Positions 1-8,278 of a stretch of DNA of 64,000 nucleotides are shown piece by piece. The notes under the pieces were generated by a model. It made no database searches. It saw only the letters and a program-made list of their open reading frames with translations, and was not told the origin of the DNA. The stretch lies in NCBI RefSeq assembly GCF_000953825.1, contig NZ_BBUL01000093.1, positions 177,024 through 241,023 of the forward strand, read 5' to 3'. Each line of letters opens with the position of its first letter. The first letter of the stretch is position 1. The position numbers and the translations under genes were made by a program. The stretch comes from Cellvibrio sp. OA-2007. Its GTDB lineage: Bacteria > Pseudomonadota > Gammaproteobacteria > Pseudomonadales > Cellvibrionaceae.

Positions 1-850
1 GATCGCGTTCTTTTTGTTCCAAATCGCCATGCAATGCCAAAGCACTTACATCTTGATCACGTAAATAATCCAGCAACTCATCACAAGCAACTTTAGTATT
101 GCAAAATGCGATAGAGCTAGCCGGTTGAAAATGTGCAAGCAACGCTAACACTGCAGGATAAGTTTCATCACCAGCCTGCAATTCATAAAAATGTTGTTCG
201 ATATTGGTTTCGCTGTGAATAGCTTCCACTTTCACCATCTTGGGTTCGCGCTGGTAACGCGCACTGATTTTTTTAATATCATCAGGATAGGTGGCGGAAA
301 ACAATAAGGTCTGACGCTCGGTATTGCAGGCCGCCAATACAGTTTCCAGATCATCGGCAAAGCCCATTTCCAACATGCGGTCAGCTTCATCCAGCACCAA
401 TTGATTAATGCAGTCGAGTTTCAAGGTGCCTTTGGCGATATGATCGACAATGCGGCCTGGTGTACCCACAACAATATGCGCGCCGCGCTCGAGGGAGCCA
501 ATTTGCGGGCCAATTGAAACACCACCGCAGAGTGTTAATACTTTTACGTTGTGCGTCAGGCGCGCGAGACGACGAATTTCTTTCGCAACCTGATCAGCCA
601 ATTCGCGCGTAGGGCAAAGCACTAAAGCTTGCACACCAAAAAAACGCACATTTAATTTTTCTAACAACGCAATACCAAACGCGGCGGTTTTTCCGCTGCC
701 GGTTTTTGCTTGCGCGATAATATCTTGCCCTTGCAACACCAACGGTAAACTTTGCGCCTGAATCTGGGTCATTTCGTTATAACCAAGCGATTCAAGGTTG
801 GCGAGCATATCGGCACTGAGCGATAAAGAAGAAAAAGCGGTGGTAGTCAC
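1..850 (-). CDS. dbpA: ATP-dependent RNA helicase DbpA (3' part cut by window edge)
   Basis: DEAD-box helicase acting in 50S ribosome assembly by remodelling the 23S rRNA hairpin 92 region. Read on the minus strand, the product starts VTTTAFSSLSLSADML and shows the Q motif, AKTGSGKTAAFG (Walker A), PTRELADQVAKEIRRL (Ia), TPGR (Ib), DEADRMLEMGF (II, DEAD) and SAT (III). This order and the phrases ALVLCPTRELADQV and FCNTK match E. coli DbpA closely. The start is taken as GTG at 850; no ATG is available in frame nearby. The second RecA domain and the RNA-binding C-terminal domain that would confirm DbpA over RhlE/SrmB lie outside the window, so the assignment rests on the N-terminal half. Confidence 0.85.
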   Translation of the reverse strand, partial: MTTTAFSSLSLSADMLANLESLGYNEMTQIQAQSLPLVLQGQDIIAQAKTGSGKTAAFGIALLEKLNVRFFGVQALVLCPTRELADQVAKEIRRLARLTHNVKVLTLCGGVSIGPQIGSLERGAHIVVGTPGRIVDHIAKGTLKLDCINQLVLDEADRMLEMGFADDLETVLAACNTERQTLLFSATYPDDIKKISARYQREPKMVKVEAIHSETNIEQHFYELQAGDETYPAVLALLAHFQPASSIAFCNTKVACDELLDYLRDQDVSALALHGDLEQKERD

Positions 851-964
851 AGGCGTCTCGATGGAATAAATAAATACGTGGATAATGCGCGCAGAATACC
901 AGTAAAATCCCCTCAAGTCGCCCAGGATAAGGGCTGCACACACTATAGGATTAGATCATTTTTT

Positions 965-1783
965 ATGAATTTACCTTATCGCCTGAAGTTTTCTCTTGGC
1001 TCGTTATTACTTATCGCACTTGGCAATATCTGTCACGCGCAAGAAGAGAACAATAAAAAATGGGAGCTGGGCCTAGGTATTGGCGCCATCAGCGGGCCAG
1101 ATTATCGCGGGTCAGATGAGTACCGCACGTTTATCAGCCCGATCCCCTATGTTGTGTATCGGGGGAAAATTATTCGCACTGATCGCGATGGCGTTCGCGG
1201 CAATTTTTTGCGCACTGATCAATATGAATTTACCTTTAGCGCTAGCGCATCCATCACACCCGATGCCGATAAAAATGAACTTCGTGAAGATATGCCTGAA
1301 CTAGGCTCAACGCTGGAATTAGGGCCATCTTTCAACATTAATTTAACCGGCGATAATTTTGCGCATGGCTGGCACGCACAAATTCCCTGGCGCGCGGTAT
1401 TTGCGCTAGGTGCAGCTGAGTCGGGTTACATAGGTTCGGTTTTTCAACCCCAGCTGGTTTACCGCACCAAACTGGGTGACTGGGCGCTAAATTATCGTGC
1501 CGGCATTATGTTTGCGAGCGATGACTATCACGATTATTACTACAATGTAGAACAAGAATATGTAACTGAAACGCGTGCCTACTTTAACGCGGATGGTGGT
1601 TATAGCGGCTGGAATAATCAGATTGCATTAAGCCGCAGTTTTAATACTAACGGCATTAATACGAGGCTTGCGTTGTTTGTTCGTTACGACAATATCAGCG
1701 GCACCGATTTCACTAACAGCGCCTTAGTAAAAACACGTGATGTTTATCGTGGAGGTATTGCATTTATATGGGTAATTAAATAA
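965..1783 (+). CDS. MipA/OmpV family outer-membrane protein
   Basis: About 272 residues. The frame is open further upstream, but the ATG at 965 is preferred because it begins a clean signal peptide (MNLPYRLKFSLGSLLLIALG, cleavage near CHAQ-EE). The mature part has the family's WELGLGIGAISGPDYRGSD opening and alternating amphipathic strands rich in Tyr and Phe, ending in a hydrophobic strand (GGIAFIWVIK), as expected for a small beta-barrel. MipA is known in E. coli as a scaffold for murein synthase and hydrolase, and OmpV as an osmoregulated porin-like protein; which role applies here cannot be read from the sequence. It is divergent from dbpA and convergent with the methyltransferase gene downstream. 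Confidence 0.8.
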   Translation: MNLPYRLKFSLGSLLLIALGNICHAQEENNKKWELGLGIGAISGPDYRGSDEYRTFISPIPYVVYRGKIIRTDRDGVRGNFLRTDQYEFTFSASASITPDADKNELREDMPELGSTLELGPSFNINLTGDNFAHGWHAQIPWRAVFALGAAESGYIGSVFQPQLVYRTKLGDWALNYRAGIMFASDDYHDYYYNVEQEYVTETRAYFNADGGYSGWNNQIALSRSFNTNGINTRLALFVRYDNISGTDFTNSALVKTRDVYRGGIAFIWVIK

Positions 1784-1795
1784 TCGTACTGATTT

Positions 1796-2404
1796 TTATA
1801 AGCGTCTCAATAACCCAAGCGTTTTTATTAAGGGTATGGCTTCAAATAAACCAGACTGCTGTGCTAGCTGCCAAATTTCAAATGGTGGGCGACCGCCATC
1901 AGCAGGATTGGGAAATACATCGTGAATCGCCAGCCAGCCGCCGCGCACCACATGAGGTGCCCAAGCGCGATAATCAGTTAGAGCCGCCGCCATGCTGTGG
2001 CCACCATCGATAAACACCATACTCAAAGGCGTTGACCAATAGCGCGCAGCTAATTGCGACGGTGCAACAATGGGCACTACGCAATCTTCCAACTGTGCAC
2101 GCGCAAGCGTGTGGCGAAATTCACGAAAGCTATCCATTTTGCCGAATTCTTTATCGTACAAAAGTGGGTCGTGATATTCCTCGCCCAACTGATGCTCTTC
2201 CGAGCCGCGATGATGATCAACCGCATATAAGATGCTATTCGCTTTTTTACAAGCACTGCCGAGATATACGGTAGACTTACCGCAGTAGCTACCAATTTCC
2301 AAACAGGGGCCGAGCGATGCAACCGCTAAGGCTTGCTCATACAGTGCAGCGCCCTCTTGTGGATCTAAAAAACCTTTTACTGAATTTATATCAATTGGCA
2401 GCAT
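1796..2404 (-). CDS. class I SAM-dependent methyltransferase (Methyltransf_24 type)
   Basis: 202 residues. Motif I is GPCLEIGSYCGKSTVYLG (about residues 32-49, acidic residue then G-x-G-K), followed by LYAVDHHRGS at the second strand and VFIDGGHSMAAALTDYRAW, the typical motif of the small O-methyltransferase-like group that includes cephalosporin hydroxylase and TylF relatives. The substrate is unknown. The gene is divergent from an acyltransferase 64 bases away, so the two could serve the same surface-glycan or small-molecule decoration pathway, but this is inference only. Confidence 0.7.
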   Translation of the reverse strand: MLPIDINSVKGFLDPQEGAALYEQALAVASLGPCLEIGSYCGKSTVYLGSACKKANSILYAVDHHRGSEEHQLGEEYHDPLLYDKEFGKMDSFREFRHTLARAQLEDCVVPIVAPSQLAARYWSTPLSMVFIDGGHSMAAALTDYRAWAPHVVRGGWLAIHDVFPNPADGGRPPFEIWQLAQQSGLFEAIPLIKTLGLLRRL

Positions 2405-2468
2405 TGTTATTCTCGCTCATAATCGTGGCAATAATTCTACCAGACAAACACTTTAAGCGAACCCGCCC

Positions 2469-3191
2469 ATGCGCCGCAGCAGCACACCTTACCTGATCAA
2501 ACGTCTCTACAAAATTATCAACCAATGGTATGTGCAGCGTTTTGTCGCAACGCAATTTGATACGCTAGGCAGCATCCCGGAAATTGCACATCCACGCAGC
2601 TTGGTTATTTTCGGGCGCAATATTCATTTGGGCAAATATGCGCAAATTATTTGCGCGAGCGATAATTGCGTGCGCTTCACAAGCTGGCCAAGCAAACAAG
2701 CCGATGCGGAAATTGTTATTGGCGATTACTGTTTAATTTCACCGGGCGTGCGTATTTCAGCGGCGCAGTCGATTCGAATTGGCGACAACTGTATGCTGGC
2801 GGCCAATGTCATCATTAGCGATAGCGATTGGCACGGCATTTACAATCGCATTCGCCCATTTCGCTGCACCAAACCGGTAGTGATTGAAAATAATGTGTGG
2901 CTGGGGGAGCGAGTGATAGTCACTAAAGGTGTGACCATTGGCGAAAATTCGGTAGTGGGGGCAGGCTCAGTGGTCACCAGAAATATTCCAGCCAACTCAG
3001 TGGCGGCGGGGAATCCTGCGCGGATTATTAAAACAATTAATCCCAGCCGCAGAATGTTAAAACGGGAATTATTATTTTCTGATGCTGAACATTATTTTTA
3101 TAATCAGGATCAGCTAGATAAATATATGCTCGGTAATAACGGCTGGTGGAATTGGTTGCGCTCGTTAATCAAACCCAATACGCATGATTAA
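2469..3191 (+). CDS. left-handed beta-helix acyltransferase (hexapeptide repeat family)
   Basis: 240 residues. The centre carries hexapeptide-repeat sequence: VIGDYCLISPGVRISAAQSI, IRIGDNCMLAANVIIS, then NNVWLGERVIVTKGVTIGEN and SVVGAGSVVTRNIPANSVAA. The His in SDSDWHGI is a plausible catalytic residue of the maltose/galactoside acetyltransferase superfamily. The final GNPARIIK is the usual end of the helix in sugar O-acetyltransferases. Likely transfers an acetyl or similar group to a sugar in exopolysaccharide or lipopolysaccharide assembly. The ribosome-binding site is weak. No linked glycosyltransferase is present to define the substrate. Confidence 0.75.
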   Translation: MRRSSTPYLIKRLYKIINQWYVQRFVATQFDTLGSIPEIAHPRSLVIFGRNIHLGKYAQIICASDNCVRFTSWPSKQADAEIVIGDYCLISPGVRISAAQSIRIGDNCMLAANVIISDSDWHGIYNRIRPFRCTKPVVIENNVWLGERVIVTKGVTIGENSVVGAGSVVTRNIPANSVAAGNPARIIKTINPSRRMLKRELLFSDAEHYFYNQDQLDKYMLGNNGWWNWLRSLIKPNTHD

Positions 3192-3225
3192 TCAACAAAG
3201 CAATTCCTACATTCATTTCTAAAAA

Positions 3226-3786
3226 CTATTTTAGGTCGAGTGCAATACGCAATAAAGCAGCAACTGAAATGGCATCGGTGATCTCGCCGCGCTTAACCAT
3301 TTCTATAGCGTCGACTAACAGAATTTTTTTGACTTCAATATCCTCGGTAGCTTCAAGCTGCTGCTGACCGGCGAACAAATCGCGAGCCACAAACACTTCG
3401 CAAAACTCATCGCTTACTGAATTGGACAAATGCATTGTCATTAAGGGCTGCCAATCATGAGCTTGCAATCCCACCTCTTCTTCAAGCTCACGTTTTGCTG
3501 CAGCAAGCGGGCTTTCGCATTGCGGGCAGCCGCCTTCCGGAATTTCCCAGGTGTATTGATTGAGTGTGTAGCGGCTTTGTTTTACTAGCCAAGTATTGCC
3601 TTCATCGTCAATAGGCACCACACCAATGGCGGTATTTTTAAAATGCACTACGCCGTAGATGCCGTCGGTACCCTTAGGGGTGACGACCTCTTCGTGAGCA
3701 ACTCTTATCCAAGGGTTTTCATATGCAACCACTGATGTTTTGGTTTGCCAACCGCCAACTTTTGCAATGGGAAATTTTTCAGCCAT
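3226..3786 (-). CDS. NUDIX hydrolase, probably ADP-ribose pyrophosphatase-like
   Basis: 186 residues. The NUDIX box is complete: G-C-P-Q-C-E-S-P with REL-EE-VGL (about residues 90-112), including the metal-binding REXXEE core. The preceding VVPIDDEGNTWLVKQSRYTL and WEIPEGG segments are typical of the ADP-ribose/NDP-sugar branch (NudF/YffH-like). The enzyme should cleave a nucleoside-diphosphate-linked moiety to AMP plus X-phosphate. It follows the DUF3301 gene by 19 bases on the same strand and probably shares its transcript. Confidence 0.78.
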   Translation of the reverse strand: MAEKFPIAKVGGWQTKTSVVAYENPWIRVAHEEVVTPKGTDGIYGVVHFKNTAIGVVPIDDEGNTWLVKQSRYTLNQYTWEIPEGGCPQCESPLAAAKRELEEEVGLQAHDWQPLMTMHLSNSVSDEFCEVFVARDLFAGQQQLEATEDIEVKKILLVDAIEMVKRGEITDAISVAALLRIALDLK

Positions 3787-3805
3787 ATAAAATCCAGATT
3801 AATCT

Positions 3806-4123
3806 TTAGTGCACACGATGTGCATCAAGCTCCACCTGAGTAATGCGCGAGCCCAGCATGATTACTCGCCCTAAATAACGATCTGCACCCGAGACGGTAA
3901 ATTCAAAATAGAACGCGCGCCAGAGCGATAACTTTCCCTGCTCGTTGCGTTTAAACCACAAGCGGCGCAGATATACGTTTTCATCCAATAGCTGCACCTG
4001 CATTTCTTCGCAACGTTTTTGTGCGGCATTAAATGCGCGCTCTTTTACTACCAATGCACCACGCCAGTAATAGATAGCAACAACAATAAGGGTAAGCCAT
4101 AAGACGGATTGTAAATCGAACAT
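3806..4123 (-). CDS. DUF3301 family single-TM protein
   Basis: About 105 residues from the ATG at 4123; the frame continues 23 codons upstream but the preferred start places the membrane helix (VLWLTLIVVAIYYWRGALV) at the N terminus as in DUF3301 proteins. It continues with a coiled amphipathic stretch (ERAFNAAQKRCEEMQVQLLD) and the conserved FEFTVSGADRYLGRVIMLGSR block. Function is unknown in the literature as far as I know. It lies directly upstream of the NUDIX gene on the same strand. Confidence 0.7.
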   Translation of the reverse strand: MFDLQSVLWLTLIVVAIYYWRGALVVKERAFNAAQKRCEEMQVQLLDENVYLRRLWFKRNEQGKLSLWRAFYFEFTVSGADRYLGRVIMLGSRITQVELDAHRVH

Positions 4124-4239
4124 GAAACAGAAGCCGATGAGAAAAACTAACGAAGGCCGATCACCACAGGATGACGGAATAGAGTGCAGCAAATTGCGAT
4201 AAACACCGAGGTATCACAATCAAGTCTTCTAAAACAGCA

Positions 4240-4267
4240 AAGGGTGATTGATTGCTCAATCACCCTT
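4240..4267 (-). terminator. Rho-independent terminator of the cold-shock gene
   Basis: A perfect 12-bp hairpin (4240-4251 with 4256-4267, loop TTGC). On the minus strand it is followed by a T-rich tract (TTGCTGTTTTAG). It lies 18 bases after the csp stop codon. Confidence 0.85.
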
Positions 4268-4284
4268 TTCGAAACTCACTCAAA

Positions 4285-4494
4285 TTAGAGTGGAGTTACG
4301 TTTTCTGCTTGTGGACCCTTTTGACCTTGGGTTACTTCGAAAGTCACTTTCTGACCTTCTTTCAAGGTTTTACGGCCATTGCCGTTGATTGCACGGAAGT
4401 GTACAAATACATCTGCACCACCTTCACGTTCAATAAAACCATAACCTTTGTCATCGTTGAACCATTTAACAACACCAGAGACTAGATCTGACAT
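4285..4494 (-). CDS. CspA-family cold-shock protein
   Basis: 69 residues, the normal CSP length. It carries RNP1 (KGYGFIE) and RNP2 (VFVHF) of the OB-fold nucleic-acid-binding surface, with GVVKWFN at the start. The frame reads six codons further up, but the ATG at 4494 is chosen because GAGGACGCT sits directly before it as a Shine-Dalgarno site. Acts as an RNA chaperone. Which paralogue (CspA, CspD, CspE) cannot be told. The long leader described separately suggests post-transcriptional control. Confidence 0.93.
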   Translation of the reverse strand: MSDLVSGVVKWFNDDKGYGFIEREGGADVFVHFRAINGNGRKTLKEGQKVTFEVTQGQKGPQAENVTPL

Positions 4495-4687
4495 AGCGTC
4501 CTCATCTTGCATTTAAAACGTCAGCGTAGCTGACCGAACAAAAAAACCGACTTTACTAAAAGCCAGAGTGAAATAGCTTGAAATAAAGCTATTGCTCAGG
4601 TCGTGGTACGTCCAAGTGTCTTGAGCAAGCAAGCGGGTGTCTTACAAAAGTCTAGTCTTGGGGCGGATCTCAATCTGTAGCGGTTCA

Positions 4688-4716
4688 AAATTAAAACACT
4701 GATCTTGTCGAGTCAA
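4688..4716 (-). promoter_or_regulatory. sigma-70-type promoter of csp with a roughly 190-nt leader
   Basis: On the minus strand there is TTGACT (4716-4711), a 17-base spacer and TAATTT (4693-4688), which predicts a start near 4681 and a 5' leader of about 187 bases before the csp ATG at 4494. Long structured leaders are characteristic of cold-inducible csp mRNAs (known for E. coli cspA). The leader (4495-4680) contains no other gene. The promoter call is by eye. Confidence 0.5.
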
Positions 4717-4779
4717 GCAGTTAACCGTGAATTTAGCGATTATCGCCACTTTTTGTAATGCTGGGTATGAGGCACACAA

Positions 4780-5154
4780 TCAATCGGGCATTTTGGAGTC
4801 ATCATCGCTTTTTTTGCCATTCTTTTGTGCAGATTTTGCCGTAGCTTTACCCAAAGTTTCGTGCAAAAACAGTGCAAGCGGAATTAATACAAAGCCCAAG
4901 ATCATTACATGTCGTTTAATGCTTTGAAATTCGTAGCCTTGTTTTGCTAATTGATAGCAGGCCAGCGCCCAAGCTGCCGCGGCAAAATAGCCCCAACGCT
5001 GTTGTTTAAAAACACCCCAGGCAATAGCCGCAGTAACAGACGCCAAAAACACGCCATAGATATTAAGAAATGAAATAAAACCGGCGGCCGATGCAACTAA
5101 AACAATTAACAGTAGGCCATTTAATACGTTTGAAACAATTAGGAGTTTTGACAT
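4780..5154 (-). CDS. small integral membrane protein, unknown function
   Basis: 124 residues. There are about four hydrophobic helices: LLIVSNVLNGLLLIVLVASA, INYGVF-like segment IYGVFLASVTAAIAWGVF, YFAAAAWALACYQLA and VMILGFVLIPLALFL. The tail is very polar (KSAQKNGKKSDDDSKMPD) and presumably cytoplasmic. I do not recognise the family. It lies 36 bases after the mgtC-like gene on the same strand, so co-transcription is likely. Confidence 0.55.
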   Translation of the reverse strand: MSKLLIVSNVLNGLLLIVLVASAAGFISFLNIYGVFLASVTAAIAWGVFKQQRWGYFAAAAWALACYQLAKQGYEFQSIKRHVMILGFVLIPLALFLHETLGKATAKSAQKNGKKSDDDSKMPD

Positions 5155-5190
5155 AAATACTTCTTTAGGAGCGTTACTTTTCTACACCAA

Positions 5191-5706
5191 CTAATCAGAA
5201 CTGGATTTACCTTTACCACGCCAGTCTTGATATTTTTTATGTACACCGCGCGTGAAGGATTGGGAATAATCTTCAAGGAAGTCTACTCCCACTAATACGA
5301 CAATCACGACCAAGGATAATTTGATCGCCACCAGGTTGTAACCTATCGCAATCACCACACCAATCGACGCCAACATCCAAATGGTCGCTGCCGAGGTTAC
5401 CCCCAATACAAAACCATCGCGCGCCAACATAACACCAGCGCCCAAAAAGCCAATGCCGGTAATCACCTGACCGATAATGCGCGAGGGGTCGGTTACCACC
5501 TTTTCCGGGCCGGAAAAATGAGCCGAGGCAAATAGCGATGCAGCGATAAAAATATAGGTGCCGAGGGTGATGAGGGAGGAGGTGCGAATACCGACGGGTT
5601 TGCCACGCAGCTGCCGCTCAATTCCGATAATACTGCCGCACAACAAGGCAGTGCCAATCGCACTCCAATCAAACGGAGTGACCGACAAGATTACATCTAG
5701 ATCCAT
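5191..5706 (-). CDS. MgtC/SapB family membrane protein
   Basis: 171 residues, the length of the short MgtC N-terminal-domain proteins. It shows the signature GSIIGIERQLRGKPVGIRTSSLITLG near residues 25-50 and the glycine-rich GIGFLGAGVMLARDG segment with several transmembrane helices. A clear Shine-Dalgarno (GAGGTAAGTCT) precedes the ATG. MgtC proteins of pathogens modulate F1Fo ATP synthase and magnesium homeostasis; the short environmental forms have not been assigned a role. It lacks the C-terminal cytoplasmic domain of full-length MgtC. Confidence 0.82.
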   Translation of the reverse strand: MDLDVILSVTPFDWSAIGTALLCGSIIGIERQLRGKPVGIRTSSLITLGTYIFIAASLFASAHFSGPEKVVTDPSRIIGQVITGIGFLGAGVMLARDGFVLGVTSAATIWMLASIGVVIAIGYNLVAIKLSLVVIVVLVGVDFLEDYSQSFTRGVHKKYQDWRGKGKSSSD

Positions 5707-5727
5707 AGACTTACCTCAGCACGCAAA

Positions 5728-8259
5728 TCAGGAAACGCCCAGCGCGGTATTGATGATGATTTTTTTAATAGCCGCTACTGAGTTTAGCTGGCGCATGCCG
5801 GTATTGCGCAGCCAATTTACGGCCAGACTGCGATTGCCAAACAAGCGTTTAAAACCTTCCATTGCTGACATCATGCCCAAATTACCCGCCAAGCGCTGAC
5901 GCTGGTAACGGCGCAGAATGGAATAATCGGCCAGTGGGATGCCGCGCAGCAATGCGCGCTCAATTTCCTGCGCAAGCGCGATCACATCTAACAAACCTAA
6001 ATTGACACCCTGCCCGGCCAAGGGATGAATATTGTGCGCAGCATCACCCACCAATGCGATTCCCGGTTGAATATAGGTCGTCGCGTGGCGCTGGCGCAAA
6101 GGAATGGCATAGCGCCTATCGCAGTAGATAACCTTGCCAAGACGCGCTTCAAATGCAGCGGTGAGCCGCGCGCAAAACGTTTCATCATCCAAGGCCATCA
6201 ACTCTGCAGCTAATGCATCTTCTGCCGACCAAACAATTGAACAACTGTGCGCATCGCCCTGCTGTTGCAGCGGCAAAAATGCCAGCGGCCCCGTGTGCAT
6301 AAACCGCTGCCACGCAGTAAATTCGTGCGGAAGCTCGGTGCGCACGGTGGTGATAATTGCCTGCTGGCCATAGTCCCATTCGCGGGTGGCAAATTCAGCC
6401 AATTCGCGTACTTTGGAGTGCGCGCCGTCTGCGGCAATTAACAGCGCCGCGGTAATTTCATTGCCATTAGAAAGTTGCACCCGCGTGCGCACCGCGCCGT
6501 CTTGTGACGAAATAATCTGCGTGACCGCAACAGGCTGCAGCAGAAAAATATTGTTATGCTGCGCCATACGTTCACGCAGTTGCTTCACAATCACCGAGTT
6601 TTCCACAATGTGACCGAGATGAGATTGCTGCACCTCAGCGCAATCAAATTCAATCGCGGCGGTGCCCTCACCGTCCCATACTTTCATTTCGCGATAGGCG
6701 CAAGCGCGCTGTGCGACAATTTCGTCCCAACAGCCAATATCGGTAAATAATGTTTGCGATGCATGGGTGAGCGCAACCACCCGCGGATCAAACTGCTCGC
6801 CGCTAAAGTGTTGTACATCACCACTTGCTTCTATCACAGCGATGCGCAAATGTTGCGCCGCATCTGTTTGTGCAATGGCGCACGCAAGTGCGGCACCCAC
6901 CAAACCGGCGCCGACGATAATTACATCGTAATCCAGGTTATTTTGTTGCTCAGCCGGTTCATTACTTGCAACTGATTCACCATTGTAAGCCGCTAATTTT
7001 TCGTCCGAAACTTCATCTAACAGCCAGCGAAACCCGCGGCCAGCGGTGCCCATGGTCTGGGCGATAAATTGATTTTTTATCAGCGGAATAGATTCAAGGC
7101 TTAATAACCCGAGATGACGCATAGCAATCAACGGCAGTTGATCGCTGGAAAACAAACGCACTAACTTATCGCTAAATTCAATAGTGAGTTGCTGATCGAA
7201 TGATTGTTTGTGCAGATAGGATTGCAACACGGCCAAATCGCCGTAGGATTTATTTTTTTCAGTCGCCTCGCGCAGGGTTTCTACCAAGCCAACGCAATCG
7301 CGCAGCGCCAAATTAAACCCCTGACCGGCAACCGGATGCAAAAAATGCGCAGCATTGCCGAGCAATACCACATGCGAGCGCACTTGCTCTTCAGCTAAAA
7401 CTAACTGCAAGGGATAGGCAAAACGTTTGGCCACGCGATTAAAACGCCCTACCCGAAAACCAAATTGCGCCTGCAATTGTGCGAGAAAATCCGCATCGTT
7501 TAACGCGAGAGTTTCATCGGCTTGCGCGGCAGGCAAAGTCCACACCAGCGCCGATATTTGCGCATGGCTGGATTCACCCAGAGGCAAAAGCGCAACCGGG
7601 CCATCGGCCGTAAAACGCTCATAAGCCACACCTTGATGGGGCTCGGAAAATTCCACATTAGTGATAATCGCTGTCTGCCCATAGTCACGCACTTGCGTGC
7701 CTATGCCCAACGCCTTGCGCAAGGGTGAATCGCCACCGTCGGCAATCACGGCAAGCGTTGTGCTGATGGTAAATTCTTGCGCATCGGTTTTTACATTGAG
7801 CAGTGCGCCATCCTGTTGCGGCAACAATTGGGTTACGCTTGATGAAGCAAAACACTGAATATTTTTTTGCGCTTGCACATGGCCGAGTAACACTTTTCCC
7901 AGCCACGCATTTTCAACCACATAACCGACCGCCGCGATATTATTTTCTGCAGCGTCAATCACACCGCCAAGAAAATGCCCGCGATCCGACACATGCACCT
8001 GCGCAATCGGTGTAATGTGTTGCTGCAGTTTTTCCCACAAACCCAACTCGCGCAAAATAGCCGCCGTACCGTAAGAAAGCGCAGTAGAGCGCGCATCAAA
8101 ACTTGGCTGAAAATGAATATCATCGGCGCGCGCAAAGGGCTGCGCTTCAATTAACGCAATGCGCAATTGAGGCTGACTGGCAGCAAGCAAACTGGCGAGA
8201 CTCGTGCCCACCATGCCGCCGCCGATAATGGCGATATCAAATTCGAGTAGGTGCGACAT
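5728..8259 (-). CDS. fused UbiH-UbiI ubiquinone biosynthesis FAD monooxygenase
   Basis: 843 residues, twice the normal length. Residues about 1-425 are a UbiH-like hydroxylase with GGGMVG (FAD Rossmann) at 13-18, a DG motif (ADGGDSPLR) near 173-181 and GNAAHFLHPVAGQG at 301-314. Residues about 442-843 are a second hydroxylase of the UbiI/VisC type with VGAGLVGAALA near 449, ADGAHSKVRE, and GDAAHNIHPLAGQG. A short hydrophilic linker (ESVASNEPAEQQ) joins them, with no internal Met near the junction, so it is a true single ORF rather than coupled genes. Both steps act on the ubiquinone ring (C1 and C5 hydroxylation). The gene lies in the conserved ygfB-pepP-ubiH-ubiI order, 19 bases after pepP, which explains how the fusion could arise. 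Confidence 0.88.
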   Translation of the reverse strand: MSHLLEFDIAIIGGGMVGTSLASLLAASQPQLRIALIEAQPFARADDIHFQPSFDARSTALSYGTAAILRELGLWEKLQQHITPIAQVHVSDRGHFLGGVIDAAENNIAAVGYVVENAWLGKVLLGHVQAQKNIQCFASSSVTQLLPQQDGALLNVKTDAQEFTISTTLAVIADGGDSPLRKALGIGTQVRDYGQTAIITNVEFSEPHQGVAYERFTADGPVALLPLGESSHAQISALVWTLPAAQADETLALNDADFLAQLQAQFGFRVGRFNRVAKRFAYPLQLVLAEEQVRSHVVLLGNAAHFLHPVAGQGFNLALRDCVGLVETLREATEKNKSYGDLAVLQSYLHKQSFDQQLTIEFSDKLVRLFSSDQLPLIAMRHLGLLSLESIPLIKNQFIAQTMGTAGRGFRWLLDEVSDEKLAAYNGESVASNEPAEQQNNLDYDVIIVGAGLVGAALACAIAQTDAAQHLRIAVIEASGDVQHFSGEQFDPRVVALTHASQTLFTDIGCWDEIVAQRACAYREMKVWDGEGTAAIEFDCAEVQQSHLGHIVENSVIVKQLRERMAQHNNIFLLQPVAVTQIISSQDGAVRTRVQLSNGNEITAALLIAADGAHSKVRELAEFATREWDYGQQAIITTVRTELPHEFTAWQRFMHTGPLAFLPLQQQGDAHSCSIVWSAEDALAAELMALDDETFCARLTAAFEARLGKVIYCDRRYAIPLRQRHATTYIQPGIALVGDAAHNIHPLAGQGVNLGLLDVIALAQEIERALLRGIPLADYSILRRYQRQRLAGNLGMMSAMEGFKRLFGNRSLAVNWLRNTGMRQLNSVAAIKKIIINTALGVS

Positions 8260-8278
8260 AAAAAATCCAACCTAGATT

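Noticed and set aside
878..964. Upstream extension of the MipA/OmpV frame
   Set aside because: It precedes a perfect signal peptide at 965 and has no binding site; including it would bury the signal sequence.
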